This document shows, piece by piece, positions 1 to 6,928 of a stretch of 28,191 nucleotides of DNA. Position 1 is the stretch's first letter. Every line of letters starts with the position of its first letter. The DNA comes from JAWWBL01 sp033720975 (lineage in GTDB: Bacteria; Actinomycetota; Acidimicrobiia; Spongiisociales; ZC4RG35), in assembly GCA_033720975.1 (NCBI GenBank), contig JAWWBL010000013.1, positions 1 through 28,191 of the forward strand. Reading direction: 5' to 3'. The position numbers and the translations under genes were made by a program. A model generated the notes under the pieces. It made no database searches and had not been told where the DNA came from. It was given only the letters and a program-made list of their open reading frames with translations.

Positions 1-720
1 AGTCGACTCGTTGACCCTCATCGGGATGCGACGGGTGCCCGCGCTGATCTTCTCCAACGCGCTGGCCAGTTGGAGCGGCTGGCCCGTGATCTCCGCGCCG
101 CTGGCATCGGCCTGGAACTCCCTGGTCCGGGAGATGGCGAAGCGAAGCAACATCGCGGCGATAGGACCGATGATCAGTGAGAAGATGAATCCGATGGCGC
201 CCAGCGGGTTGTTGCGATTGTCCCCGCCTCCCATGAAGAACGACATCCGGACAAGGATCGAGATGGCGGCTCCGATCATGGCCGCGATCGAGCTGATCAG
301 TATGTCCCGGTTCCGAACGTGGGCCAGCTCGTGACCGAGGACGCCCTCGAGCTCCTCGTGGTTGAGGGTGTTGAGGATGCCGGTGGTGACGGCTACCGCC
401 GCCTTCTTAGGGCTGCGCCCGGTGGCGAAGGCGTTGGGTTGCGGTGAGTCGATGACGTAGATCTTGGGCATAGGCATGCCGATGGTCGTAGTCAGACGAC
501 GGACCGTGCCATAGACGTGGGGAAGCTCCGCCTCGCTGGCCGGCTTGGCCCGTGACGCAGCCAGAGCCATCTTGTCGGAGAAGAAGTAGGCAAGGAAGTT
601 GAAACCGACTGCGATAGCGATTGCAATCCCGAAGCTGTCAGCCCCACCGAGCCCGTAGATGATGAAGAACAGCAAGGCCGTCATGAACGCCAGCAGCCCA
701 ACCGTCTTGACGTTGTTCAT
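1..720 (-). CDS. htpX: HtpX-like M48 membrane metalloprotease (3' end cut by window edge)
   Basis: This is a zinc metalloprotease of the HtpX family, which degrades damaged membrane proteins from the cytoplasmic side of the inner membrane. 240 residues are visible and the C-terminus (about 50 residues by family length) lies beyond the left edge. Two N-terminal hydrophobic segments (about residues 7-24 and 30-47) come first. The zinc motif HELAH is at residues 130-134, then a third hydrophobic region (about 140-160) and a fourth (172-192). The family motif REFQAD follows at 200-205 and supplies the likely third zinc ligand, Glu201. The start MNNVKTVGLL is the usual HtpX start. No Shine-Dalgarno sequence is seen, but a TACCAT box lies 7 nt upstream, suggesting a leaderless message. 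It diverges from the secreted S8 protease at 854. Identification is firm. Confidence 0.93.
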   Translation of the reverse strand, partial: MNNVKTVGLLAFMTALLFFIIYGLGGADSFGIAIAIAVGFNFLAYFFSDKMALAASRAKPASEAELPHVYGTVRRLTTTIGMPMPKIYVIDSPQPNAFATGRSPKKAAVAVTTGILNTLNHEELEGVLGHELAHVRNRDILISSIAAMIGAAISILVRMSFFMGGGDNRNNPLGAIGFIFSLIIGPIAAMLLRFAISRTREFQADASGAEITGQPLQLASALEKISAGTRRIPMRVNEST

Positions 721-727
721 GGGCTGA

Positions 728-733
728 ATGGTA
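728..733 (-). promoter_or_regulatory. Putative -10 box for leaderless htpX mRNA
   Basis: Read on the minus strand the hexamer is TACCAT, a match to TANNNT, ending 7 nt before the htpX ATG. No convincing -35 hexamer is seen. The spacing would place transcription initiation at or next to the start codon. This is inference from spacing only, supported by similar arrangements at three other gene starts in the window. Confidence 0.35.
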
Positions 734-853
734 TTTCACAGCGACCACTAAGGGAGAAATGTGTTCACGGACCACGCTCAGTGAGAATGGTGTATGGTTC
801 GCAACGGCGCGCGCAGTCATCGGCGCCAGAGATACACAGGGGAAGGAAGAGAA

Positions 854-3280
854 GTGAAACGCCTAATCGCATTGGCCGCTGCTTTGGCGACTGCCATGGC
901 ATTGGCGGTACCCGTTGCGGCCAACCAGCCGAGCAATAGGGGCCCAGCAGAAATATCGGATTCGCTGCAGGCAGCCCTTGCAGAAGGGGCAGGCAGCGTT
1001 GACGTGTTGGTGAGCACTGCTGACTCGGACTACGACGCCGTGATCGCCGCAATAGAGGATGTCGGCGGCACGGTCTACCAAACGTTCAAGTACGCCAACG
1101 GGCTCGCCGCAACACTTCCAAGAACCTCCATCGCCGACATCGCCGCCCTTGGGGATGTCACCAATATCGGCCTGGACTCCCTACGGGAGGTCCCTGGACA
1201 TGCCTCGTTCACGGGTGGTGAGCCCACCCGCGCCGCCGCGGAGACACTCGATGCCGCGCTGCGGGAGGGGGCAGCATTCGTAATCAACGAAAGCGCGGTT
1301 GGCTTCAGCCTCTCAGCAGAGGACATCGCAGCCGACCCTGCGACCTATTGGGGGTTCACTCCCGACTCGATGGACGCAGCAGCTGTCTGGTCGCAAGGGA
1401 TTCTTGGGCAAGATTCGATCATCGCCGTCATTGACACAGGTGTGTATGAGGACCACTTCATGCTCAACGGGCGCGTCATCGGTGGTGTGGACATCAGCAC
1501 CGATGTGGGGACGGCAAATGAAGGAGCAACCCGTGTGGATAACCACTTCCACGGGACCCACGTAGCAGGAATAGCTGCCGGCCTCGGCGCGGTATGCGAA
1601 GGCGGCTTATTCAGCTTCCTCGCCGACTCAATCGAATACCACAGCGGCACGCTTCTGCCGACCGATCCTGGCTGCGGAGGAGGCAGGGTCATCCCGCTGA
1701 TTGGCATGGCGCCCTCCGCCGAGGTCTACGCGATCAAAGTTTTCGATCACGAAGGCGGTTCCGCGACCGAGTCGACGATCATCGCCGGCATTGAGCACGC
1801 GATCGACTTGAAAGTCAATGAAGTCCACGACATCGACGTGATCAACATGAGCCTTGGCGGTTGGACCGGCTACGACGGTCGCGACCTGGAGGATCAGGTT
1901 GTCGATGCGGCAACCGCAGCTGGGATAACGGTGGTTTCCGCGGCAAGTAACGACGGTCCCTACTCGATGACCATCAACAGCCCAGGAACTGCGAACAGCT
2001 CTATCACAGCGGGGGCCATCGCACATCCAGTGAACACCAAAGTGTTCTGGGACTTCAACTTCGGCATCCTGACAATCGGGGATCTGCTCTATGTGGACAG
2101 CGACCCGCAGGTGATCTACTTCAGTAGCCGCGGTCCGACAGCGGATGGACGGGACAAGCCAACTGCAAGTGCGATTGGCGTGTTTGTGCTATCGGCATCG
2201 ACCGGGAGCCCGACTGCTCTGGCGTTCGCGTCTGGCACGTCTATGGCCACGCCCGGGTTGGCCGGCGTCGCCGCATTGCTAAACACCTACGGTGAGTTGA
2301 CACATGGCGAAGGCGGGGTGTCGCCATACGACATCAAGCAGGCGATTGTGGCCGGATCCCATCCGGTTCCTGACTTCGATGCATTGGACCAAGGCGCGGG
2401 CCTGATCGACGCTGGTGACGCCTTGACCGCATTGCAGGCCGATAGCAACCTCGGGCAAGCGCATCCATCGCTACCACAGGGCCATTCGGTTCAGATCGCC
2501 GAGCCCAAGGGCGTGGATCTCAACTTGAGCAAGAAGAACACTGTTGTCGAATTCGACGTGACTCTCGAACCCGGTATGTCAAACCACTACACCTTCGAGT
2601 TGCCGGAGAGAACCGAAAGTGTCACGGTCGACATATCGGACGTGGATCTCGGTGTCGACCCGATCCTCTTCAACTCGTTCGAGGTCTACATCCAAGGCGG
2701 TGGCAAGGCCGGTGCGTTCTTCTCCGGACTCACGTATGTCGACACGACCAACGTCTGGGGTGACGCAACGTTTGTCATCGAGGACCTCTCGACCACGATT
2801 CCCGATCCGACGTTCGTGTTCGGGGTGAATACGGCCGATCTCCCGCTGATGCCGGGGGACTGGAAGATCGTCATCGAGAACGACTGGACGTCATTCGACA
2901 CCCTTTCTGGGACTGTTTCGATCGAGCTTGAAGTTGCTGGAAACGCCTCAGATGTACCCGATGAGGTTCACGCCGCGGCGCTACAGGATCTAACAGAGAC
3001 TGACTTCTTCGAGGTCGGTTTTGGACCGAACGGCGTCGAGTTGGATCTTTCCTGGATACGGGACTACACCCGTTACTCCACCAGCGACATGGACCTCATC
3101 GTCGCCTGGTTCGACACCGACGACAACCTGCACTTCGACTTCAGCGGAGCGAGCCTCAGCTCGCCCGAGAAGGTCGTGATCGATGCCAACAACATCGATC
3201 AGGTGTTCGTGCTGGTGAGCGCATTCAACACCTACGGACAAGTCGAACAGTGGACACTGGAGGTCCGCTACCGGGACTGA
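854..3280 (+). CDS. Secreted subtilisin-like serine protease (S8 family)
   Basis: This is a secreted peptidase of the subtilase (S8) family, 808 residues. The GTG at 854 is chosen because it follows a purine-rich ribosome-binding stretch (GGAAGGAAGAGAA) and opens a classic signal peptide: KR, a hydrophobic run rich in Ala/Leu, then AVPVAANQ. An upstream in-frame ATG at 794 would put 20 charged residues before the signal. An inhibitor-I9-like propeptide region (about 45-115) precedes the catalytic domain. The triad is visible: Asp194 in AVIDTG, His236 in HGTHVAG and Ser463 in SGTSMATPG, with the oxyanion Asn near 366. An insertion after the His block carries two cysteines (about 248 and 274) that could form a disulfide. 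The last 250 or so residues have no obvious catalytic motif and look like beta-sandwich domains. No LPXTG or membrane anchor is seen. Substrate unknown. Confidence 0.93.
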   Translation: MKRLIALAAALATAMALAVPVAANQPSNRGPAEISDSLQAALAEGAGSVDVLVSTADSDYDAVIAAIEDVGGTVYQTFKYANGLAATLPRTSIADIAALGDVTNIGLDSLREVPGHASFTGGEPTRAAAETLDAALREGAAFVINESAVGFSLSAEDIAADPATYWGFTPDSMDAAAVWSQGILGQDSIIAVIDTGVYEDHFMLNGRVIGGVDISTDVGTANEGATRVDNHFHGTHVAGIAAGLGAVCEGGLFSFLADSIEYHSGTLLPTDPGCGGGRVIPLIGMAPSAEVYAIKVFDHEGGSATESTIIAGIEHAIDLKVNEVHDIDVINMSLGGWTGYDGRDLEDQVVDAATAAGITVVSAASNDGPYSMTINSPGTANSSITAGAIAHPVNTKVFWDFNFGILTIGDLLYVDSDPQVIYFSSRGPTADGRDKPTASAIGVFVLSASTGSPTALAFASGTSMATPGLAGVAALLNTYGELTHGEGGVSPYDIKQAIVAGSHPVPDFDALDQGAGLIDAGDALTALQADSNLGQAHPSLPQGHSVQIAEPKGVDLNLSKKNTVVEFDVTLEPGMSNHYTFELPERTESVTVDISDVDLGVDPILFNSFEVYIQGGGKAGAFFSGLTYVDTTNVWGDATFVIEDLSTTIPDPTFVFGVNTADLPLMPGDWKIVIENDWTSFDTLSGTVSIELEVAGNASDVPDEVHAAALQDLTETDFFEVGFGPNGVELDLSWIRDYTRYSTSDMDLIVAWFDTDDNLHFDFSGASLSSPEKVVIDANNIDQVFVLVSAFNTYGQVEQWTLEVRYRD

Positions 3281-3310
3281 AACTGTCCGGACAGTGGCAA
3301 GAATCAGGAA

Positions 3311-3341
3311 GAATCAGGAGGGCCGTCGGCCCTCCTGATTC
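3311..3341. terminator. Bidirectional hairpin between convergent genes
   Basis: A perfect 14-bp inverted repeat, GAATCAGGAGGGCC and its complement, surrounds a 3-nt loop (GTC, 3325-3327). It lies 30 nt after the stop of the S8 protease and 4 nt beyond the stop of the opposing lipoprotein gene, so it can serve both. There is no clear T-run on either side. A partial direct copy of the first ten bases (GAATCAGGAA) precedes it at 3301-3310. Confidence 0.75.
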
Positions 3342-3344
3342 GCG

Positions 3345-4055
3345 TCACGAGCAGTTGACGAAATAGCCCGAACTAGCTGCGTGATATTCGAAGGTAGTGG
3401 AGCCGGCCGTGACCATCACGATCCACCCCGGTGTGAGAACCTGCACGTAAGACTGCCCCTTGGCCGGGCAACCCAGCGACCCGTCGTTGAAGGTTTCCTC
3501 ACTGACCGCGGAGATGCCGACGGCGGACACCTCCACGCTGGCGGTGGCAGCTGCGTCGGCGATTATGAGGTTTGCCAGTTCCGCAGGAAGGGAGCCCAAC
3601 TGCGCAGCAGAAATACCAGGTACCTCAGACTCGTCGCGGGGTTCATTGTCCGAACCCGCCATCACGTTGATAACGACATCTGACGATTGAACGGCACAGA
3701 GTCTGATCGCCCCACTGTCATCCGCCTTGTAAACCAGCTGCCCTCCCTGGGTCTCTAGGACGACGCTGAACCCGTCGACTTCGACCGTCTCATATTCGAC
3801 ACCAGGCTCGGGACAACCCAGCGAACTATCGGAAAAGGTGACAGGTTCTACTAATACGATCTCGACTTCTCCATATGCTTCCGGCAATCGGTTATCCGCG
3901 TCAGCAACGATTCTCTCTGCGACGCCAGCCGGCAATACCGCTTCCGCACTTGATTCCTGCGACGGGGCACTGGTGGGCGCACCTCCCTCAACCTGGGGAG
4001 AGCCACACGCAGCGAGAAGAAGAATGGGGGCGATCCACATCGATGCTCGAATCAT
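3345..4055 (-). CDS. Lipoprotein with a tandemly duplicated SLGCP-motif domain
   Basis: This is a probable exported lipoprotein of 236 residues, function unknown. The N-terminus has a short basic region, a hydrophobic core and a lipobox LLAAC, with the Cys at about residue 18; a Ser/Pro/Glu-rich linker follows. Two copies of one domain come next. Each has an acidic helix-like part, then the motif D-x-SLGCP-x-x-G-x-x-Y, then G-[FW]-x-[VI]-V, and ends with Y-[KH]-A...C. In both copies the cysteine of SLGCP and the final cysteine are kept, so each could form a disulfide. Start choice: AGGAGG (4062-4067) directly abuts an ATG at 4061, too close, whereas the ATG at 4055 sits at 6-nt spacing and still gives a good signal. 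It could be a surface or stress-related lipoprotein, but nothing specific can be assigned. Confidence 0.82.
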   Translation of the reverse strand: MIRASMWIAPILLLAACGSPQVEGGAPTSAPSQESSAEAVLPAGVAERIVADADNRLPEAYGEVEIVLVEPVTFSDSSLGCPEPGVEYETVEVDGFSVVLETQGGQLVYKADDSGAIRLCAVQSSDVVINVMAGSDNEPRDESEVPGISAAQLGSLPAELANLIIADAAATASVEVSAVGISAVSEETFNDGSLGCPAKGQSYVQVLTPGWIVMVTAGSTTFEYHAASSGYFVNCS

Positions 4056-4061
4056 TTTCAT

Positions 4062-4067
4062 CCTCCT
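4062..4067 (-). promoter_or_regulatory. Shine-Dalgarno that decides the lipoprotein start
   Basis: A perfect AGGAGG on the minus strand lies 0 nt from an ATG at 4061 and 6 nt from the in-frame ATG at 4055. The second spacing is optimal, so translation probably begins at 4055, two codons later than the longest ORF. Confidence 0.7.
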
Positions 4068-4149
4068 GACTTAGACGTAATGTCACAGGTTGTCGGTTTC
4101 ACAACTAGCTCAAACGCTGTAAACGTACCCACCAACACGATATTGAAAC

Positions 4150-5214
4150 CTAGATCCATCCAGGTCCGATGCGGTCCAACAATCCCTTCTGGCTCAGCAG
4201 CACCCGAAAATCGCCCAAACCCCTGGGATGCAGCAGCGTTTCCGCCTCGGTCTTTAGGGTTCGCAGGCGCAGTCGTTCCATCTCGTCGCCGGCGCGGGCT
4301 GCTTCCAACTCGGCCCGGCGTAGCTCGGAGAGCCGCTCCCGCAGTCCCAGCTCCGCCAGGAAGTCATCCTGACGGTGGAGAGTGGACCGAGGTGCGACAT
4401 CGAGTAACGCTGTGAAGTTGACATCAGCCGTTATATCGGTGGCGCCGGGCTCGTCCAACGGGTGGGGACCGAGGTGATGGGAGCGGTAGGTCCGCAGTGT
4501 CCCATCGGAGCGCCTCGGGATGAGGTTCTCGGCGGTTTCGCCGTAGTCGATAACTGCGACCGAGCCCGCCTCCAGCCGTTCGATGGCTTCGGTCAACCAG
4601 CTACGAGCCGCCAACTGCACCTCGACCCAGCCGCCTTCGGGCACGTCTCCCGCATAGGCATCCAGCCACTGGCGCACCTCCTGGCGCACGCCTGCGTCGA
4701 CAAAGCCGAGGCCGTCTTCATCCAGCCCTACCCAACGCTCCCGCCAGTCGTCGTCGACACGTTGAGCCAACGCCATTGGCAAGTTGTCCAGCAGTTCGTT
4801 GGCAATGACCACGCCGCGGACCTTCCCGGGCATCTCCGCGAGGATCCGATCGCGCGGCAACACCGCGTCGAGGGCCTTGCGTGCCGCCGGTGAGGCCTCG
4901 ACCGCCCATGCCTCGATCGGATACACATCGAGCAGCGGCCGCAGCAGCGAGCCGGAGCCGGCACCGACCTCCACGACCTGAAAGGGATCGCCGATCCGCT
5001 GATGCTCTTGCTCCACGTAGATGGCGAGTGTTTCCCCAAAGAGGCGACTGACCTCCGGAGAAGTCAAGAAGTCTCCACCCCGCTCTGAGCGAAGAGTCTG
5101 ACCTCCGAAGAAGCCGTCCGAGTCGTAGAGGGCGATCTCCATGAACCGCTCGAACGGCATTGGGCCATTGGAGGTGATCTCGGCTCGGATCCTGTCCTTG
5201 ATAGCGTGGGTCAT
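4150..5214 (-). CDS. SAM-dependent methyltransferase, MidA/NDUFAF7 family
   Basis: This 354-residue protein matches the DUF185 (MidA/NDUFAF7-type) class I methyltransferases. The mitochondrial member methylates an arginine of a complex I subunit; the bacterial substrate is generally unknown. Visible hallmarks are an N-terminal block with GPMPFERFMEIALYDSDGFF (17-36) and GDFLTSPEVSRLFGE (47-61), then the SAM-binding motif VVEVGAGSGSLL (80-91). LLDNLP comes further on, and the C-terminal region is rich in Leu, Arg and Glu. The start at 5214 is chosen because the family begins just before this conserved helix. A start at 5328 would add 38 unrelated residues and overlap the divergent gene. No Shine-Dalgarno is visible. 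Its ATG is back-to-back with the ATG of the LLM oxidoreductase. Confidence 0.88.
   Translation of the reverse strand: MTHAIKDRIRAEITSNGPMPFERFMEIALYDSDGFFGGQTLRSERGGDFLTSPEVSRLFGETLAIYVEQEHQRIGDPFQVVEVGAGSGSLLRPLLDVYPIEAWAVEASPAARKALDAVLPRDRILAEMPGKVRGVVIANELLDNLPMALAQRVDDDWRERWVGLDEDGLGFVDAGVRQEVRQWLDAYAGDVPEGGWVEVQLAARSWLTEAIERLEAGSVAVIDYGETAENLIPRRSDGTLRTYRSHHLGPHPLDEPGATDITADVNFTALLDVAPRSTLHRQDDFLAELGLRERLSELRRAELEAARAGDEMERLRLRTLKTEAETLLHPRGLGDFRVLLSQKGLLDRIGPGWI
5202..5207 (+). promoter_or_regulatory. Putative -10 box for leaderless LLM oxidoreductase mRNA
   Basis: TAGCGT fits TANNNT and ends 7 nt before the ATG at 5215. It lies inside the first codons of the divergent methyltransferase gene. 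No convincing -35 element is seen. Inference from spacing and from the absence of any Shine-Dalgarno sequence before this start. Confidence 0.3.
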
Positions 5215-6057
5215 ATGAAGTTCGGCGTCACCATATTTCCCACCGACACTGCAATACGTCCTGATGAGCTCGCACCAGAGGTGGAGCGGAGGGGTTTCGA
5301 CTCGCTCTGGTTCCCCGAGCACTCCCACATCCCCGTCTCTCGAAAAACCCCGTGGGGCGGCCGCAAGGAGGCGCCACCGCTGCCCGAGCAGTACTGGCGG
5401 ACCCTCGATCAGTTCGTGGCCCTGCAGGCGGCAGCGTCTGTCACGACCACGTTGAAAGTGGCCTCAGGCATCACTCTGCTCGCCCAGCGAGATCCGATCT
5501 GGACCGCCAAAGAGGCCGCCACCGTCGACTTCCTGTCAGGCGGGAGGCTGATCTTCGGAATCGGGTACGGGTGGAACAAAGAGGAGATGGCCCACCATGG
5601 CACTGCTTATCTGGAGAGGCGGTCGCTGTTGCGCGAGAAGGTGTTGATGATCAAGTCCCTGTGGACCGAGGAAGAAGCGTCGTTCCAGGGAGAAATGTTG
5701 ACACTGGAGCCGTCGTGGGCCTGGCCCAAGCCGGTTCAAAAACCCCACCCGCCGATCGTCATGGGTGCGGACGCCGGGCCCAAGACAATCGCAGACATGG
5801 TCGAGTTCTGCGACGGGTGGCTACCAAATGCCCAGCGAATGGACATCGTCGGGCACGTGAAGGAGGTCCGGGAGGCGATCGAGGCGGGCGGGCGTGATCC
5901 CGACGCATTCGAGATCACGGCATTCGGCGCCAAGACGCACCTGATCGACGAGTTGAAGAGGGCGGGGGTGGACCGCGCCTCATTCACGCTCCCCCCACTC
6001 GGCGCCGACGTTGTCATCCCCAAACTCGACGAATGGGCCTCCGACCTAGGCCTGTAA
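5215..6057 (+). CDS. LLM-class F420-dependent oxidoreductase
   Basis: This 280-residue protein is a luciferase-like (LLM) TIM-barrel oxidoreductase of the type that normally uses coenzyme F420. Visible family features are the start MKFGV, GFDSLWFPEH (27-36), the segment VASGITLLAQRDPI (82-95), the block FLSGGRLIFGIGYGWNKEE (106-124), and the late motif PHPPIVMGADAGP (177-189). These resemble the actinobacterial subgroup known as Rv2161c-like. The substrate cannot be told from sequence. The start at 5215 is chosen because the family begins MKFG; an upstream GTG at 5206 would add only three residues. A 30-nt gap separates it from the small ORF downstream. F420 use is inferred from the family. 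Confidence 0.9.
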   Translation: MKFGVTIFPTDTAIRPDELAPEVERRGFDSLWFPEHSHIPVSRKTPWGGRKEAPPLPEQYWRTLDQFVALQAAASVTTTLKVASGITLLAQRDPIWTAKEAATVDFLSGGRLIFGIGYGWNKEEMAHHGTAYLERRSLLREKVLMIKSLWTEEEASFQGEMLTLEPSWAWPKPVQKPHPPIVMGADAGPKTIADMVEFCDGWLPNAQRMDIVGHVKEVREAIEAGGRDPDAFEITAFGAKTHLIDELKRAGVDRASFTLPPLGADVVIPKLDEWASDLGL

Positions 6058-6074
6058 ACCTGCCGCGGTCTTGA

Positions 6075-6080
6075 TACCGT
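6075..6080 (+). promoter_or_regulatory. Putative -10 box before a small leaderless ORF
   Basis: TACCGT fits TANNNT and ends exactly 6 nt before the ATG at 6087, as expected for a leaderless mRNA. No clear -35 hexamer is seen. It could drive the small ORF and the overlapping membrane-protein gene. Confidence 0.35.
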
Positions 6081-6086
6081 GCGCTC

Positions 6087-6176
6087 ATGAACAGCGCTGA
6101 ACTCAAACGCCCGCCATCTGGAGCTGATTGGTATGCGGAACATTACGAGACGCCCGAGGAGCGAGGGTCAACTTGA
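6087..6176 (+). CDS. Possible 29-aa leader peptide or small ORF
   Basis: The ATG at 6087 opens a 29-codon frame giving a hydrophilic peptide with an acidic C-terminal half (ADWYAEHYETPEERGST). Its TGA (6174-6176) overlaps a possible TTG start (6173-6175) of the following membrane-protein gene. A TANNNT box lies 6 nt upstream of the ATG. I recognise no family. It may be a translated leader coupled to the next gene, a stand-alone small protein or chance. Evidence is positional only. Confidence 0.35.
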   Translation: MNSAELKRPPSGADWYAEHYETPEERGST

Positions 6177-6865
6177 GCCTCAACTCGGGAACCCGTCCGA
6201 TGACGCTGCTGACTTCGTGGAGGCCGATCGATGTCGCTATTTCGCTCTTGGGTGTGGTCGTCCTGCTATTGATCATCAGCGCTCTCACGTCCGCGACTCC
6301 GTCAGTGAATCTGGCGAACCTCTTCGCTTTCGATGCAGAGGGAAACGTCGTGACCGGGTACGCGATCATCTTGTGGCTCTTCCTCGCCTTGATCCTCAGG
6401 CTCATGGCTGCAAAGTATCGGACTACTGCGCAGACAACGAGCGCTCGGGCAGCATCCGTGTTCTCATACCTGGCCCTATTCTTCGCGATCGACGAGGCTT
6501 CTGGCCTGAGCCTGAAGATTCGTCTGATCATTCTTGACTTCGGAGTGCCTCCCCAGAACCTGGACCAAGACCAGATATGGATTTGGCTCTATGGACTGAT
6601 CGTGCTCTTGATCGTCGCCGTAGCCACCCCAGGCATGGTTCGTTTGTCAAAGGTCTCGCCGAAATTCCTCAAGGGAATGGCGGTTGGAGCAGTTGTATTC
6701 GGCGCGTCGGCCATTGGGCTCGAGATCGTCCCGTCGCTCAAGTCACTTAGCTATGAGCCGGTCCTGGAGGAAACCCTCGAGATGGTCGCAGTCATCATCA
6801 TGATCTGGGGTGCGCTCCACGGTCTTGGACCGTTTGCCGTAACCGACCGACGCGTGGACGCCTGA
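6173..6865 (+). CDS. Six-helix integral membrane protein of unknown function
   Basis: The predicted product is about 230 residues with six hydrophobic segments (numbered from the TTG at 6173: roughly 20-38, 64-82, 95-112, 136-155, 168-187 and 200-218). Two membrane-embedded acidic motifs stand out: FAIDEASGL in helix 3 and LEETLEM at the entry to helix 6. Pairs of DE and EE motifs like this occur in poorly characterised bacterial membrane proteins, but I cannot name the family. The start is uncertain. TTG 6173 has GAGGG at 5-nt spacing and overlaps the stop of the small ORF; ATG 6200 gives a 221-residue protein beginning MTLLTSWRP. A strong terminator follows immediately. Function should be left open. 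Confidence 0.78.
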   Translation: MSLNSGTRPMTLLTSWRPIDVAISLLGVVVLLLIISALTSATPSVNLANLFAFDAEGNVVTGYAIILWLFLALILRLMAAKYRTTAQTTSARAASVFSYLALFFAIDEASGLSLKIRLIILDFGVPPQNLDQDQIWIWLYGLIVLLIVAVATPGMVRLSKVSPKFLKGMAVGAVVFGASAIGLEIVPSLKSLSYEPVLEETLEMVAVIIMIWGALHGLGPFAVTDRRVDA

Positions 6866-6870
6866 CTTCA

Positions 6871-6909
6871 AAGAAGAGGGGCCCCCGGGGGAAAGGGGCC
6901 CCTCTTCTT
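6871..6909. terminator. Strong bidirectional rho-independent terminator
   Basis: A perfect 15-bp stem (AAGAAGAGGGGCCCC, 6871-6885, with its complement at 6895-6909) encloses a 9-nt loop. The plus strand ends in a short T-run (6908-6911) and the other side carries A residues, so it can terminate both the membrane-protein gene (stop at 6865) and groEL (stop at 6929 from the opposite side). Confidence 0.88.
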
Positions 6910-6928
6910 TTCGGTGGGTGGGAGGCGG

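Noticed and set aside
4150..5328. Longer start for the MidA-type methyltransferase at 5328
   Set aside because: The added 38 residues have no family similarity and lie entirely over the LLM oxidoreductase coding region.
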